Assembly (NCBI GenBank): GCA_947685225.1
Contig: CANTUV010000009.1
Location: forward strand, 2,170,001 to 2,234,000
DNA: 64,000 nt
Direction of reading: 5' to 3'
DNA from: Garcia nutans
Lineage: Eukaryota; Streptophyta; Magnoliopsida; Malpighiales; Euphorbiaceae
The notes under the pieces were generated by a model that did no database searches, was not told where the DNA came from, and saw nothing but the letters and a program-made list of their open reading frames with translations. Position numbers and translations under genes: made by a program. Shown here piece after piece: positions 9,881 through 20,754 of the stretch; position 1 is the stretch's first letter; every line of letters starts with the position of its first letter.

Positions 9881-11505
9881 GAGAGGACAGGGTCTTCTTT
9901 TGGTTCTGGCGTCTTCTTATATGGGTGATTTGAGGTTTTAGGGGCTTTCCCCAAGTCAAGTGGCTGATATTGCCTTTCATTCCTTGTCAAAGCATCGACC
10001 TCTTCAGCGAGGTCATTCAAATCCAGTACATATATTTCATTCATTTCCAAGAGAAGTTTGAAAGGATCAAACAAATCTTTTTCCACAGTGATGGCGTGGA
10101 TGGAATGATTGGGCAAAGGGTTAGTATTAATGTTTGGTCGACTCCTGAGAGGAATGATGTCACCACTATCCACCAAATCCTGGATGCGGTTTTTCAGAGT
10201 CCAGCAAGCATCTGTCCTATGCCCTTTTCCTTGATGGTATTCACAGTACTCATTGGCCTTATAATTGGAGGGTAATGGGTTTGGAGGAGGCCTCGGGTCC
10301 AAAGGCTTCAAGTACTTTCCTTCCACAGCCTTTTTAAACACTAGATGAAGGGGCATCCCAAGGTCGGTATATTGCCTTCTTGGCTGATTTCTCTGCCCAA
10401 GATTGCCCACACGTAAAGGATTCGCAGGGGCAATATTGGCCACTTCATTGACCTTGCTTGAGGAAGCAGCTTGGCCCTGTTTCTTATACTTTGAAGCAGC
10501 TTCCTCATCCACTATCTTACCCAATTGTATCAAGTCTTCTACCTTAGTTGCAGTCGCAATGAGCGATTTGAAAGTAGGTAAGTATTGGGTTTGCAGTTGA
10601 ACTTGATATGTAGGCCTTAAATTCCTGATTATAATATCAATATGCTCCTGTTCTGAAGGGCGATTGATCATTTGAGCAGCCTTTGCCCTCCATCTCGTAA
10701 GGAACGAGGAGAAGGGTTAATTGTTATTTTGTTTGGTAGTCTCAAGCTCCCTTCTAGTGACATCTACCTCAATATTGTAGTGGTATTGAGTGTTAAATGC
10801 ATTGCAGATGTCTTCCCAGGTCTTAATCTTGGCACGGTCCAGGCTTACAAACCATTTAAGGGCAGCACCAGTCAAGGATTGTTGGAAGAGTTGAGTAAAG
10901 AGCTCGTCATTTAAACCCCAAGGGCTTAAGGCCCCCACATACATTTTCAGGTGAGTTTTGGGGCAAGTAGTCCCATCAAATCTGTCCATCCCAGGCATCT
11001 TGAATTTTAGAGGCAACCTAGCTTGGGGAAACAAGGATAAGGAATCCATGTCTACCACCTCTTTATGAGTTTTCATGGCAGTGATTGACCTTTCAAGCAA
11101 TTCAAGTTTCTTTTTCAGTTCATCAGTTTCAGTAGCATTCTTAGAGGGTGGATCCTCTAAATTGATGACAGGGGTATTATTCTGAGTAGTCATGGGGGTA
11201 CTAGTTTGTCCCACAATAGGTTCTTTCCCTAAATTTCCAGAAGTAGTGGCCGTCTTTGGTGCCCCTCCCAATTCAGCCAAGATGGCTACCCTTTGGGTAG
11301 CCAAAGCTTCATCAATTCTTTCTTGCATCCTAGCTTCAATTTTCTTAACTTGTCCATCTAGCAGGGCCTTAATCTGTTCAATAGTAGCCATTTCAGTAAT
11401 TGGAGTAGTTGGTGAAGTTGGGGTAGTAGGACTTGTGGGTGATTGCACAGTTGGAGTTGGTGTAGCTTGTGTAGGTGGAGGCACACGGATAGTGGGTACC
11501 TGCAA
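9877..11505 (-). pseudogene. gag of the Tat element, one nonsense codon
   Basis: Gag forms the virus-like particle. The likely start is the ATG at 11389-11391 (MATIEQIKALLDGQVKKIEARMQ); the frame is open back to 11505 through a Pro/Thr-rich stretch without an ATG, next to a CTTTGCAG that resembles a splice acceptor. The capsid core is visible as MDRFDGTTCPKTHLKMY, ALKWFVSLDRAKIKTWEDI and, after a TAA at 10717-10719, FLTRWRAKAAQM and IRNLRPTYQ. A nucleocapsid-like knuckle CEYHQGKGHRTDAC (C-x2-H-x4-H-x4-C) follows at about 10205-10250. The TAA replaces a probable Gln codon. Confidence 0.88.
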
Positions 11506-11511
11506 AGGTTA

Positions 11512-12178
11512 AGGGTAAAGGATCAGGGTAGTGTGTAAGGTAGGAAGACTCTTGGTCCAATTGCATATATCAAAAAGTTTTCCCTAAAACAATGTTGTTA
11601 TGTTGCATGAATGCACCTCATCACATCATAATTCATTTTAATGGAATGTGGCACTATTATTGGGTACATACAATCTAGGGGAGGGTTCTATTGTTACATG
11701 AAAAATAGAGAATAGGCTTATAATAGGGACCCTTGAGTCTTGAGTAAGATATACCTAACCACATGTGAAACAAAGAGTTTCGCGTGGGTCCAACAGTACG
11801 TTTACTCATGGGCCACTCCAAAAGGATTAGAATGGTTTGCGACAACAGGGAGGACGCTTTGGCTGTCAGCCGGCATAATCAAGGAGACCTGCCGGTCAGC
11901 GCTACTTGCTATCCAGACTCAGAACTTTGAACAGAAAGAGAAGAAATTCATTTGAAAATAATTTTTTATGCAATGGAGGAAAATGATTCCTCCATATAAT
12001 GCAAGAGAAAAAGATTCTCTAAATGACAAAACAAATGCACAATTAATCAAACAAGGGTCCAATCAAAGGAAAAAGATTTCTTTTGTGAATTTTATTTCGA
12101 TATCCTTAAAGAAAAGATATATATTGCTAAGGTATCCTGCAAAACAAATAAAAGTACCCTAAAGAAGGGTAAGTTGGT
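11512..12178 (-). other. untranslated leader of the Tat element
   Basis: Between gag and the PBS region no convincing frame is present in either direction. Some Tat members carry an extra ORF before gag; this one does not. Confidence 0.5.
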
Positions 12179-12306
12179 CAAATAAGCAATAGTAATCTAC
12201 TAGGATTCCATAAATTATTTTTATGGTCCCCAGCGACAAATTAATCGAATAAGCAATAGTAGTCCACTAGAATCTCATAAATCATTTTTATGCTCCCCCA
12301 GTGGAG
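12179..12306. repeat. tandem duplication next to the PBS
   Basis: Two units of about 60-70 bases follow each other: 12179-12238 and 12248-12306. Both start AATAAGCAATAGTA, continue with a CTACTAG/CCACTAG block and an ATTTTTATG block, and end in a C-rich stretch. The second unit ends inside the PBS; the first ends in CCCCAGCGACA, which looks like a degenerate copy of the PBS edge. Confidence 0.7.
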
Positions 12307-12312
12307 TCGCCA
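12294..12312 (-). other. primer binding site of the Tat element
   Basis: Three bases inside the 5' LTR the complement reads TGGCGACTCCACTGGGGG. It begins with TGG, the complement of a tRNA CCA end, and could pair with 17-18 bases of a tRNA 3' end. From memory the matching acceptor strand fits a plant tRNA-Arg, which Tat elements are reported to use; I have not checked this against tRNA sequences. Confidence 0.75.
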
Positions 12313-13180
12313 AACTGTGAACCTCGATTTTCCACCCGAAAAGGATTCAGATGAACGTTCACTTGTTGTTAGGAGTCGCCACTCAGTTTTTTCTGTTCAA
12401 AGGGAAAAACTAAGAAAACCCTTGTTTGACTCCAATAATGCATCCAATGTAAAGGTTTATAATCTACGAACCCAAGGAGGATTCGGGGACTATGTCATGT
12501 ATTTGATCAATTTGCCAAAAGAAACGAACCCAAAAGAGACTAAGAAAAGAAGACAAGCAGATTGTTAGTAAATTGTGGACTTGCTATTTGGGGTGAATCC
12601 CAAATATGCCTACATATTCTCATTTTTATAAGAGATCAAAGCCCATGTAGTTCGGGAAAGCCTATTTAAAAGCAATTATGCATTATGCATGTGTGTGTGT
12701 ATGCTTCGTGCATTGTCGGGCTTTTTGCCAAAATTGTGAGATTTTCAGCACTTAATGCCAATTTTGATAAAATTTGGATACTTAGTACCAAAAAGAATAC
12801 AATTTAGGCTCCGTGCCAAAAAGATTAATTCATTCGTGGCTTAATGCCAAAAGGATGATTGATTAGTTAATTAGGCCTTAGACCTAAAAGGATTAGGTCT
12901 TCGATTAAAAAGAAATTGAGAAGAAGGTGCAATGTTTAAGACATGCTTGGATTGACAAATGATGAATTAGGATACTACCTTGTTTAGGATTCTCCCACTT
13001 CGAAGTTCCAGATCTTGTTTTCTTAGACCTTGGATTATGATTCTTGATTCCTGCAGCACAGGGTTAGATTTATGCAAAAAAAAGTCCAAGAAGAGTTCTT
13101 AAACGTGTGAAATCAGAGAGTTCGTCAGCACGAGGCCCACCCGAAAAAAAGCCGAACCCCTCTTTTGAAAATTTAACAGC

Positions 13181-13188
13181 CTTTTATA
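13181..13188 (-). promoter_or_regulatory. TATA box of the 5' LTR promoter
   Basis: The complement reads CTATAAAAGG, a strong plant TATA box, about 440 bases inside the U3 end of the LTR. Transcription would start some 30 bases further left, near 13150. The same box is kept in the other LTR at 3253-3260. Confidence 0.75.
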
Positions 13189-13206
13189 GATAAAATTCGG
13201 ACTGAA

Positions 13207-13383
13207 CGACGGTCGGACCGCCGGTCCGGCGGTTGGTCCGCCGTGGTCAGCGGTCGGACCGGCGTTATCAGCCGAAAAATCGGAAAAATGGTAACGGCGG
13301 CGGTCAGACCGCTGGTTCAGCGGTCGGACCGCGTGACTCGCTGGAAAAATGGGAAAGTACAACGGTCGGCGGTCGGACCGCTG
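13207..13383 (-). promoter_or_regulatory. cluster of GGTC-G-GACC inverted motifs upstream of the LTR TATA box
   Basis: Four exact GGTCGGACC copies, usually flanked as GCGGTCGGACCGC, plus near-copies such as GGTCAGACC and GGTTGGTCC, lie in 180 bases that begin about 20 bases upstream of the TATA box in element orientation. The arrangement suggests a repeated protein-binding site or a transcription enhancer, but no factor is assigned. The corresponding block in the other LTR (about 3285-3415) has three exact copies. Confidence 0.55.
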
Positions 13384-13623
13384 CCCTCGGTTCTCGAGCC
13401 CCAAAAAAGGCATGCATAATTTTGGTTCAAACTGATTTTCTGGGAGCTGCGGATTTCCAAAAATTATTCTGAGACCATATCCATGATCCTTGCGTTGCTG
13501 CGGACATTTCAAGTACCATGAAGACATACTTTCGGGTAGCTTTGCCATGGTTATCCGGTCTGGCTTGGTCTTTTGCAGTATGAGAAAATCGGCTTTTTAA
13601 GCTTCAAAATTTGAGTATTCACA

Positions 13624-13628
13624 ATTTG
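13624..13628. repeat. target-site duplication, right copy (ATTTG)
   Basis: ATTTG directly follows TTCACA of the right LTR and matches 2381-2385. The two copies carry one original five-base target. Confidence 0.93.
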
Positions 13629-14753
13629 TTTAAAGTTTGAAATGCATAATGTGTATGTTTAAGAGCCACTTGAAGTTGGCAAAAATCATTATGATGAAAA
13701 TATGTGAAACTAATGAGAAAAAATGGAAAAAATGGAAAAAGAATTAAAATTAGTGTAATTTCCAAAGATTGAGAAATATGTGAAATGGCTTAACAGATAT
13801 GTGTAACCTTATGTAATATCAAATTCCAAAGTATTGAGTGTGGTGTGATACGGTATACCGAATATTTACCTTCGGACCAGACACTGAACGTCATTATTAT
13901 TGCCTTCGGGCTAGACGCGAGGCATCATTATTATTGTCTACGGGTCAGACGCTGTGCGTCAATATTTCTGCTTCGGGCCAGACACTGGGTGTCAAATGTG
14001 AGTCCAAAATAATATCTCTGAAACTTGAATATTATATAAGGTCATTTGGGCTCAATGGTTGTTTATGAGAAATGTGATTATTTAAAAGTGTTAATTGAGT
14101 GATTTGCACTATGGAAATTGCACATCAAGTTTACATTTTGAAAGAAATGCATTTTACATTATTTATGTGATTTTCTTTATTTAAAAGTATGTACCACTAG
14201 GCAATTTTGCTTAGCGCGATTTGTGTATCACGCAGGTGACAGGATTATTACAGAAAATCCTGCTGGACCATAGCAGGTGTAGAATATTTCTGTTTTTTAG
14301 AGTTTTGAGTTAGTAGCCACAGACCAGGACCGTGCAAACGTGTATTATGTTCATTTTAACAACTTAACTTTTAAATATGTATATTATGTTATAAATATGT
14401 AAATGGTGTAATTTATAAAACTTGATATTATATTTTTGTAAATAATAGTAATTATATGTATATGTGTGTGTTTATGTGTTTTTGGGAAAAATTGATGGAG
14501 TTTTTGAAGTATGAAATGTTGAAATTATTTTGGGAGTATGTTTTCTGCAGGTTGTGAAAAGTTAAAATTTTTGGAATATCCAAATTATAGATAAAATTCT
14601 GGTGAATTTTTTCTAGAGATTTTTATATAAAATGCTTATTTTTGGTACTTAAAACTAATAAGGAATATTTTTATTTACTTATAAAAGTACATTTTAATGT
14701 CTGAAAAATTAATTTGAAAATATGATAATTTTTATTAAAACTGGATTGTGACA
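13629..14753 (+). mobile_element. right part of the older LTR-like sequence
   Basis: This is the continuation of 972-2385 on the far side of the Tat insertion. It contains a four-unit tandem repeat at 13869-14004 and a moderately GC-rich stretch (AGTAGCCACAGACCAGGACC), then becomes AT-rich up to GGATTGTGACA. No frame is recognisable. The join across the insertion is certain from the target duplication; the LTR identity is inference. Confidence 0.4.
13869..14004. repeat. four tandem copies of a 34-base unit
   Basis: Units start at 13869, 13903, 13937 and 13971. The shared core is CTTCGGGCCAGACNCTGNGYGTCA followed by an ATTATTATTG block. Units differ at several bases, so the array is old. Confidence 0.85.
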
Positions 14754-15689
14754 TTCTTGTATTGTATATGCGTATTTTATATATACCAGGTGTATGTATT
14801 ATATATATAATGTATAAGAGTGTTATACACAAACATTTTACTTTTATTATGTATGGTTTGTAATATGGATGTTGTTGGAGTTTGGACTATAAAAATTAAC
14901 TTTGCATATTTATTTTTATTGTCGAAATAATTAAATAGTATTTTATTGCTTATATTTGAAAAAAAATATTTTCAAATCTCTAAATCTCTAGATTTGTATT
15001 AAATCATAACTGATATGTTAAAATTAAATGATTGAACTGTATTGTTTCAATTTTTATAAAACAATATAACACGGATATATGTGATATTTAGTTTGATTTT
15101 GATTTCAACTATATTGGAATCTCCAAAATTCGGTTCAATTATAGAAATTGTCATATCTCCATATTGTACCGAACCATGCTTAGTCCTAATAAGTGTGATG
15201 AACTTATGATGATTATTATGTTTTAAGTTAGGATTCCAAAAAAACACCTATCACTTAAAAGACTAAGTTAAATACCCTTGGATGGGTTAAGTTAGCTCGA
15301 GGATTTTTTAAATAAATCCAAAACCCGACCTAAGATTAACTCGGGTCTAGCTTCAAAACCTACAGCTCAATCCTGGTTTGTTATTAGGTTTACCTAACTC
15401 AGCACAAACCCCTCAGGTGGGGTTGGGTTTCTTAGGTTGGCAAGCCAATTGAATAGCCCTTCATTAAAGGGTGTTTGATTTAAATGTTAGAGCTAGCTAA
15501 AATTCTCTCCTGATTTAATAATGCACCTTATGTTTCATAAGTATTAAAAAATCAATTATTTTCATTAAAAATATAAATTTTTATGCATGTTTTTAATATA
15601 TTTTTTATTTTTATATGAAATATATTTATTAAATATTTTTAATAAGCATTGGAGAGTATACCAATCTTTCAAACTTTGTCAAGAATAAG
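14754..15689. other. AT-rich spacer
   Basis: No gene, RNA or mobile-element motif is recognisable in this stretch. Confidence 0.5.
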
Positions 15690-16420
15690 ATGTCATATAT
15701 TAATTGGGAGCTCTAAAATGAATGCATAGCAAGATTCATGGCTACCTGACCAAGACAATTCTATAGTGGCTACTTTGCTTACAAACGACTCTAAACTAGA
15801 AGAGTGGAAAATATCTCCTATATGATTAGAAGGAAGGATAAAAAGTGGGATGTAAAGACTGAGAAGAATATTTAATGCAAGAGATAGTGAGTGATATTGA
15901 GTATTCCCTTAAGAAAATTTAGAGAGGAGAACATATGACAATGGAGCTTTGATAACAAAAGAAATTACACTATCCAAAGTGGATATAGGATAATTGCAAC
16001 GCAAGAGAAGCTACAAAGTGATGCCTCTCTTTCAAGCTTCAGGGACAGGTTATGGAGATTGAGGATTTCACCTAAAGTCAAAACTTTGATTTGCAATGAG
16101 TGTATTAAAAGAAAATAATAAAAATGAGGGTGTTGTTATTGTCCATTAGTCCCCAAAAGACCCCTCTCCCTCCGTCTCTGCACACACTTTCTTTAAGAAA
16201 TGGCCAACATATCAGCTCGATAATGACAAGACACTAACAATAGCTTAGAGTATAGAAAGTCAATTAGGGCAAACAACATTGGTTAAACAACGTTAGGGCT
16301 AGTTGAAATATAATATTGATATTGACATGAACTTTGAAACCGAGACAATGGGGTTTAGGTGGATCAATAGAGACTTGCGTGGAGAAGTGATGACAACATA
16401 TTAATTGGGTGATCAAGAAA
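15690..16420 (+). pseudogene. L1-like LINE tail: zf-RVT and RNase H-like fragments
   Basis: From 15951 one frame reads DNKRNYTIQSGYRII and then SSFRDRLWRLRISPKVKTLICNE, which is the Y-T/S-V-x-S-G-Y ... W-x-L-x-I-P-P-K-V-K pattern of the zf-RVT domain at the end of plant L1-type reverse transcriptase proteins. Further on, MGFRWINRDLRGEVM near 16350 resembles the RNase H-like domain that often follows. The part before 15951 reads in shifted frames with stops. This is a decayed 3' piece of a non-LTR retrotransposon with no intact frame. Limits are approximate. Confidence 0.6.
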
Positions 16421-17440
16421 TGGCAAAATCAAAGATATCATAAGCTCTCAGTTTTAAAGAAGCACTCAGTTGTATTAAAAGCAAACAATATGAAAGTATA
16501 ATAGAAATTTAGCACATTAACCAACTTATTAAAATGATAAATGAGTTATAATTTGAGATAAATAAAAAAAATTATGCTTATCAATTTAAGACAAAAGGAA
16601 TAGCTTTTTAATTTTTAAAAATTAAATTATCCTATTTAATAAAATTTTTAACTAATTTTAAAAGAGTTCAAATTCTTGAATTTAAGAAAAAAAAGCAAAT
16701 AAAATTGAGATAAAAAATTATCTCAATGAACCAAATATACTTAACACAAACCTTAAGTTACAATGAATAATAATACTTCATCTGAGTCTTTTAGCATTGA
16801 ATCAAAATAAATACAAATATATTTGCAGCTCTTTGTACTTATCTTTTTTGGTCATTTTGCTTTTAATATTTATGTATTTATCACTTTATTCTATGTAATT
16901 GTCTATTTTTTTACTAACATATACTTATACGAATATATGTTAATCACTTTACCTCTTATATTTGTATATTTGAAATAGATAAATACATGAGATAAAGTGA
17001 CCAATATTCATATATTTAAATATCTGTTAGTATGAAATATGCAAGTATAGAATGTAAAATGATAAATATATAAATATAAGGGATAAATTGACCAAAATAG
17101 ACATATACAAGGGGTTGAGGGTATATTAAGCCAATCAAAATATGATCCTAGAAATTATCCTTATTTGAAAACATTTAATATTTTGATAAACTAAAAGAAA
17201 AAGAAAATCTATTAACTCAAGAATTTAAAAAGCACTCAAATTGTTTAAAGCCCTTAATTAGGATCCAACAATATATACAAAAACAAAGACACATGGGTAT
17301 ATCCATCTATATCCATCCCATGGTGCTTACAAAAAGAGATGCACAGTGCAAAACTGGGGTAAGACAAAAAAAAAAGTAATTTTTCTTTTTCAAAGCAAAA
17401 AAGAAAGAAAGAAAGAAAGAGCTTACACTAATTAAACAAC
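16421..17440. other. AT-rich spacer
   Basis: No gene is recognisable. A stretch around 16505-16610 (AACTTATTAAAATGATAAATGAG ... AATTTAAGACAAAAGG, split here) recurs in related form at about 19465-19550, which suggests two decayed copies of one small repeat. Confidence 0.45.
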
Positions 17441-17471
17441 ACTACAAAAAATGCCCCAAAATCCCATTTCA

Positions 17472-17503
17472 AGGATGATGATGATGGTGGTGGTGATGAT
17501 GAT
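17472..17503. repeat. (GAT/GGT)n microsatellite
   Basis: GATGATGATGATGG followed by TGGTGGTGATGATGATG forms a short imperfect trinucleotide repeat just beyond the 3' end of the small minus-strand gene at 17659-18158, probably in its 3' UTR. Confidence 0.8.
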
Positions 17504-17658
17504 ACTCAATTCTTTCAACAAAGCCATTATTGATTTTTGAGGCTCATAAACAAAGCAGGAGAGGCTGAAACTTGAAACCAAACCTTATCTGAAAGTTTGG
17601 TTATCGTAATTAAATGGAGAAAGAAGCTCCATTTGATGTATAAATTGCACATCATGAA

Positions 17659-18158
17659 CTAATGGATTATCTGCTTTTCTTGGAGGAGGTCCTGAATAAC
17701 AACATGGTGAGCACAATATGCATCTGGATTATTTACCTTCAATTTCCTGCAAAATTCATTTGCTAATCATCATTGCCAAAAACCCTTTAACACTAACGAA
17801 ATTTGTATGTAAAAAACCAGTTCTAATAACTCGTAATATCACCTTACTGTAAGTAACATTTTCATGACTAATCAGACTCAAAATTCCGCTTTTTTCATCA
17901 CAAAATGGTTGGCTGATTAATTAGACAAGAAGAAAGACAATTAGTAATCTAAAAACCATATATAGATACACTATAATTCAAGATTCTTTAAAAAAAAAAC
18001 CTGTGCTTGCTACATCTGAGAGGTTTGAGAAATTCCGGCAAGGCAGGTCGGAGCCGGCGAGGTTTAGGGCAGAGAGGTTGGTTATTGGCTGCAAAGGCAA
18101 GCTTGGTTGTTTCTGAACTTGAATCAACAATATTAGTTTTAACTTGTAAATGATGCAT
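17659..18158 (-). CDS. small two-exon gene, 81-residue protein of unknown function
   Basis: Exon 1 is 18001-18158 (ATG at 18156-18158), exon 2 is 17659-17746 (TAG at 17659-17661). The donor reads CAG|GT at 18001/18000 and the acceptor TTTTGCAG|G at 17747; the join restores an Arg codon and keeps the frame, 246 bases in all. The protein has a basic, Pro-rich core [20 protein letters not shown] followed by LRCSKHR, then from exon 2 [20 protein letters not shown] and a Gln/Lys-rich end. The core looks conserved-protein-like and I have seen similar small plant proteins, but I cannot name the family. There is no signal peptide or membrane segment. The frame is open upstream of the ATG without another start. 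A longer first exon cannot be excluded. Confidence 0.55.
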
Positions 18159-18199
18159 TATTTCTTTTATAATCAAAACAGAGTCAAGCAAAAAAGAAC

Positions 18200-20700
18200 T
18201 AGTAATTAACTTTATTTTGTGACTTGAAATCCCACAACACTTTTTTATAATAATTTTCTTTAGCCTTTAAAAAAATTCAAATGATAATTAATGAAAATTA
18301 AAAACAAAATTAAATGCCCATTTTATTTTAATTTAAACGATTAGCCATACAATAATTATAAGTGAAGAATTAAGTAATCGATTGAGCAATCAAGTGAAAG
18401 GAGAGCAATTTTGGATGGCTAATAGTGAATTTAGGATAAATTGGGTTTTCATTCATTTCCTAACTTTGCTCTATTTCTTTTCTTGCCTACAATTCATTTG
18501 GTCCAAGTAATTATTAGTCCATAATTAATAATCTTAATTATCTTATTATTTTTTATGATCAGTGTTATCATTTTTTTTGTTGGATTTTATTTGCATGTAT
18601 TTGCATTTTCACGTTTTGTTCAGTATTTTTCTTAGAGGCTTCTTTATGTAAATGAATATTTTCCACATGAAGAATAAGAGTAAATGATTGTTTTTTTTTA
18701 ATAACATGATTAACATTGATTAATAATAATTTAATTATATAAACTTTTTTTACTTTGCATAAAATAAATTTAAATAATAAAAAATGCAATAATTAAGTCA
18801 TGAGAATATTTTACTGACATTGATGTAATCTGTGAAATAACATAAAATTGAAGAAAAAAAATTCTATTAGTCTCATGTTTTATAGTTTTAGAGAAATGGA
18901 CTAAGTAATTTCAGGTTCTCAACTTTATAGTACAATAATGATAATGGTTTAGGGATTGAAGCTCAAATTCTAATGGAATCGAATGCTAAAATATTATGGA
19001 AAAAAAGGTATTTTTCTCTTTAACATAAATTGTATGACTTGGTATAAATATATATACATATATATATATATATTTATGTAGAAAGCTGTACATAAATCTT
19101 ATAAATAAAAAATCACTCGTTTAAAAAAAATAACGCCAACAGATGGAGAATTGTATTTTTTTATTTTATTTTCTTTAAAGAAAAGATTGTCAATATGTTT
19201 TGTTCATCTATTTCAGAGTGTAGGATATATAGAGAAATGATTAAACCCTAGCAAATGATAATTTGAAATAAAGTACGATGATTGCCTTTCATATAATTCA
19301 GTATATCCGATTTCGATCTGACGAAAACACTTTTTTATTTTACAATAATTAAAAAATAATTATTTTTATTAAAGATATAAATTTACATATACTTTTTATA
19401 TTTTTATTTAAATATTTTTAATAAACAATATTAATTATAATTATGATGAAAATTTAATATATTAATTAACTTATTACAAGTACATATATATTATAATTTG
19501 ACATAAATAAAAAAATTATATTTATTAATTTGAGACAAAAAGAGGGAATTGTTCCCATGCTCATTGAAGATATTTATTAATTGTCTCCAACTAGTGCGAA
19601 TTGAAGATCTCCAAAGTTTGTCTTGCTTCACAGAACCAAATTTTTCATATCCCAATAATCATAAGCTTCTTACAACAATCGTCTCTTTCAAATCCCCCCT
19701 CCAATCATTTTCCGTAACCATATACAGGGCCATCAAGCCAAGAAATTTTCACATTCTATTGCCAACCTTTTTTCTTTTCCCAATTTTGTACTCTTACATA
19801 ACAAAATTAGGTGCTCTAAGATATAATAAGAACAGGTGCTACACATCGAAACATAACCTAACGGTAAATATATCTTCTTTAGGCAACTGACTCACGATCG
19901 ATTCTTTTTTCCAATATAATGTAATATTAAAAGGAAAGAACAGTTGTTCCAAGATCTCAAAAAGAACAGGGAATTCAAACCTTCTCAACTTCTTTCCATC
20001 ATGTAAAAAAAAACCTTGAGGTCACACAGTAGTTCCATTCAACACACAAGTAGCCGCTATTCTATCATTTAGAGAAAAAGACTTTGGTCAAATAAATGGA
20101 TTAATCATAACTTCTCCCTGTCCCTTTCTGTTCAATATCACAGACAACGAGTGCATCAATCAGACAATCACTAACCTGATAAAACTAAAACTTGTCCTCA
20201 AACAAACCTAATTACTAAATAGCTCACAGGAACAAATTGAAAAACCTAGCTATCAAGCGGAAGTAACAGCAATGAGTAACTTCAAACGATAAGTACAATG
20301 TCAAACATGGTCAAATCCTGCTAGCTACCATATTAGCCAGTTGCAACAACAAATAAGAACAACCATCTATATTGTACCAGTGCAAGTTTCAGAACTTTCT
20401 AGCCTCAGCTGGAAAGCTGTGTGATGCCACACCAATTTAAAACAATCTATACCCAGAAGCAAATGATGAACACAGATCAGCGCAACAGAAAAATAGATAA
20501 CTTGGTTTTATGATCAATTTATGACAGAATTTATTCTCTTTCATATATATATATATATATATTAAAAAAAATTATGGATAAAAAAGTAGCAGGAAACCCT
20601 AACAAGTTAGAAGAAAGTTAAAATGAGGATATTTAAAAGGGACAAAAATAAAAACAAATCTATACAAATAACCCCACATAGATCACCACAAAAAGATTTT
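18200..20700. other. AT-rich spacer, no gene seen
   Basis: The stretch contains an (AT)n tract near 19047-19075 and another at 20542-20563. The part from about 19900 to 20750 is less AT-rich and resembles a 3' UTR of the channel-like gene that ends at 20755. No conserved protein is recognisable. Confidence 0.5.
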
Positions 20701-20754
20701 GCCCCTATGTGCAATGAAGAAACAACTAATTACTGAACAGTGTTAAGATTCATA

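Larger units (their letters stand above)
2386..13623 (-). mobile_element. full-length Ty3/gypsy LTR retrotransposon, Tat lineage, inactive
   Basis: The element has TGTGAA...TTCACA ends, two LTRs (2386-3654 and 12316-13623) and identical 5-bp flanks ATTTG at 2381-2385 and 13624-13628. In its own (minus) orientation the order is 5' LTR, PBS, gag, protease, reverse transcriptase, RNase H, a second archaeal-type RNase H, integrase, an antisense ORF, tandem repeats, PPT, 3' LTR. Integrase downstream of RT makes it Ty3/gypsy; the second RNase H and the antisense ORF after integrase are hallmarks of the Tat group. Eight in-frame stops and one frameshift in gag-pol, plus one stop in the antisense ORF, mean it cannot move on its own. 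The two LTRs differ by roughly thirty single bases by eye, mostly transitions, plus an indel of about 40 bases, so the insertion is fairly recent on an evolutionary scale. Confidence 0.95.
12316..13623 (-). repeat. 5' LTR of the Tat element
   Basis: This 1308-base repeat pairs with 2386-3654. In the element's orientation it supplies the promoter: U3 starts at 13623, a clean TATA box is the complement of 13181-13188, and the PBS follows directly after 12316. GC content in 13205-13390 is far above that of the neighbourhood because of GGTC/GACC inverted motifs. Confidence 0.95.

Noticed and set aside
19549..19890. 113-codon plus-strand ORF
   Set aside because: No recognisable domain, no gene context and low-complexity composition; begins within a repeat-like AT-rich stretch.
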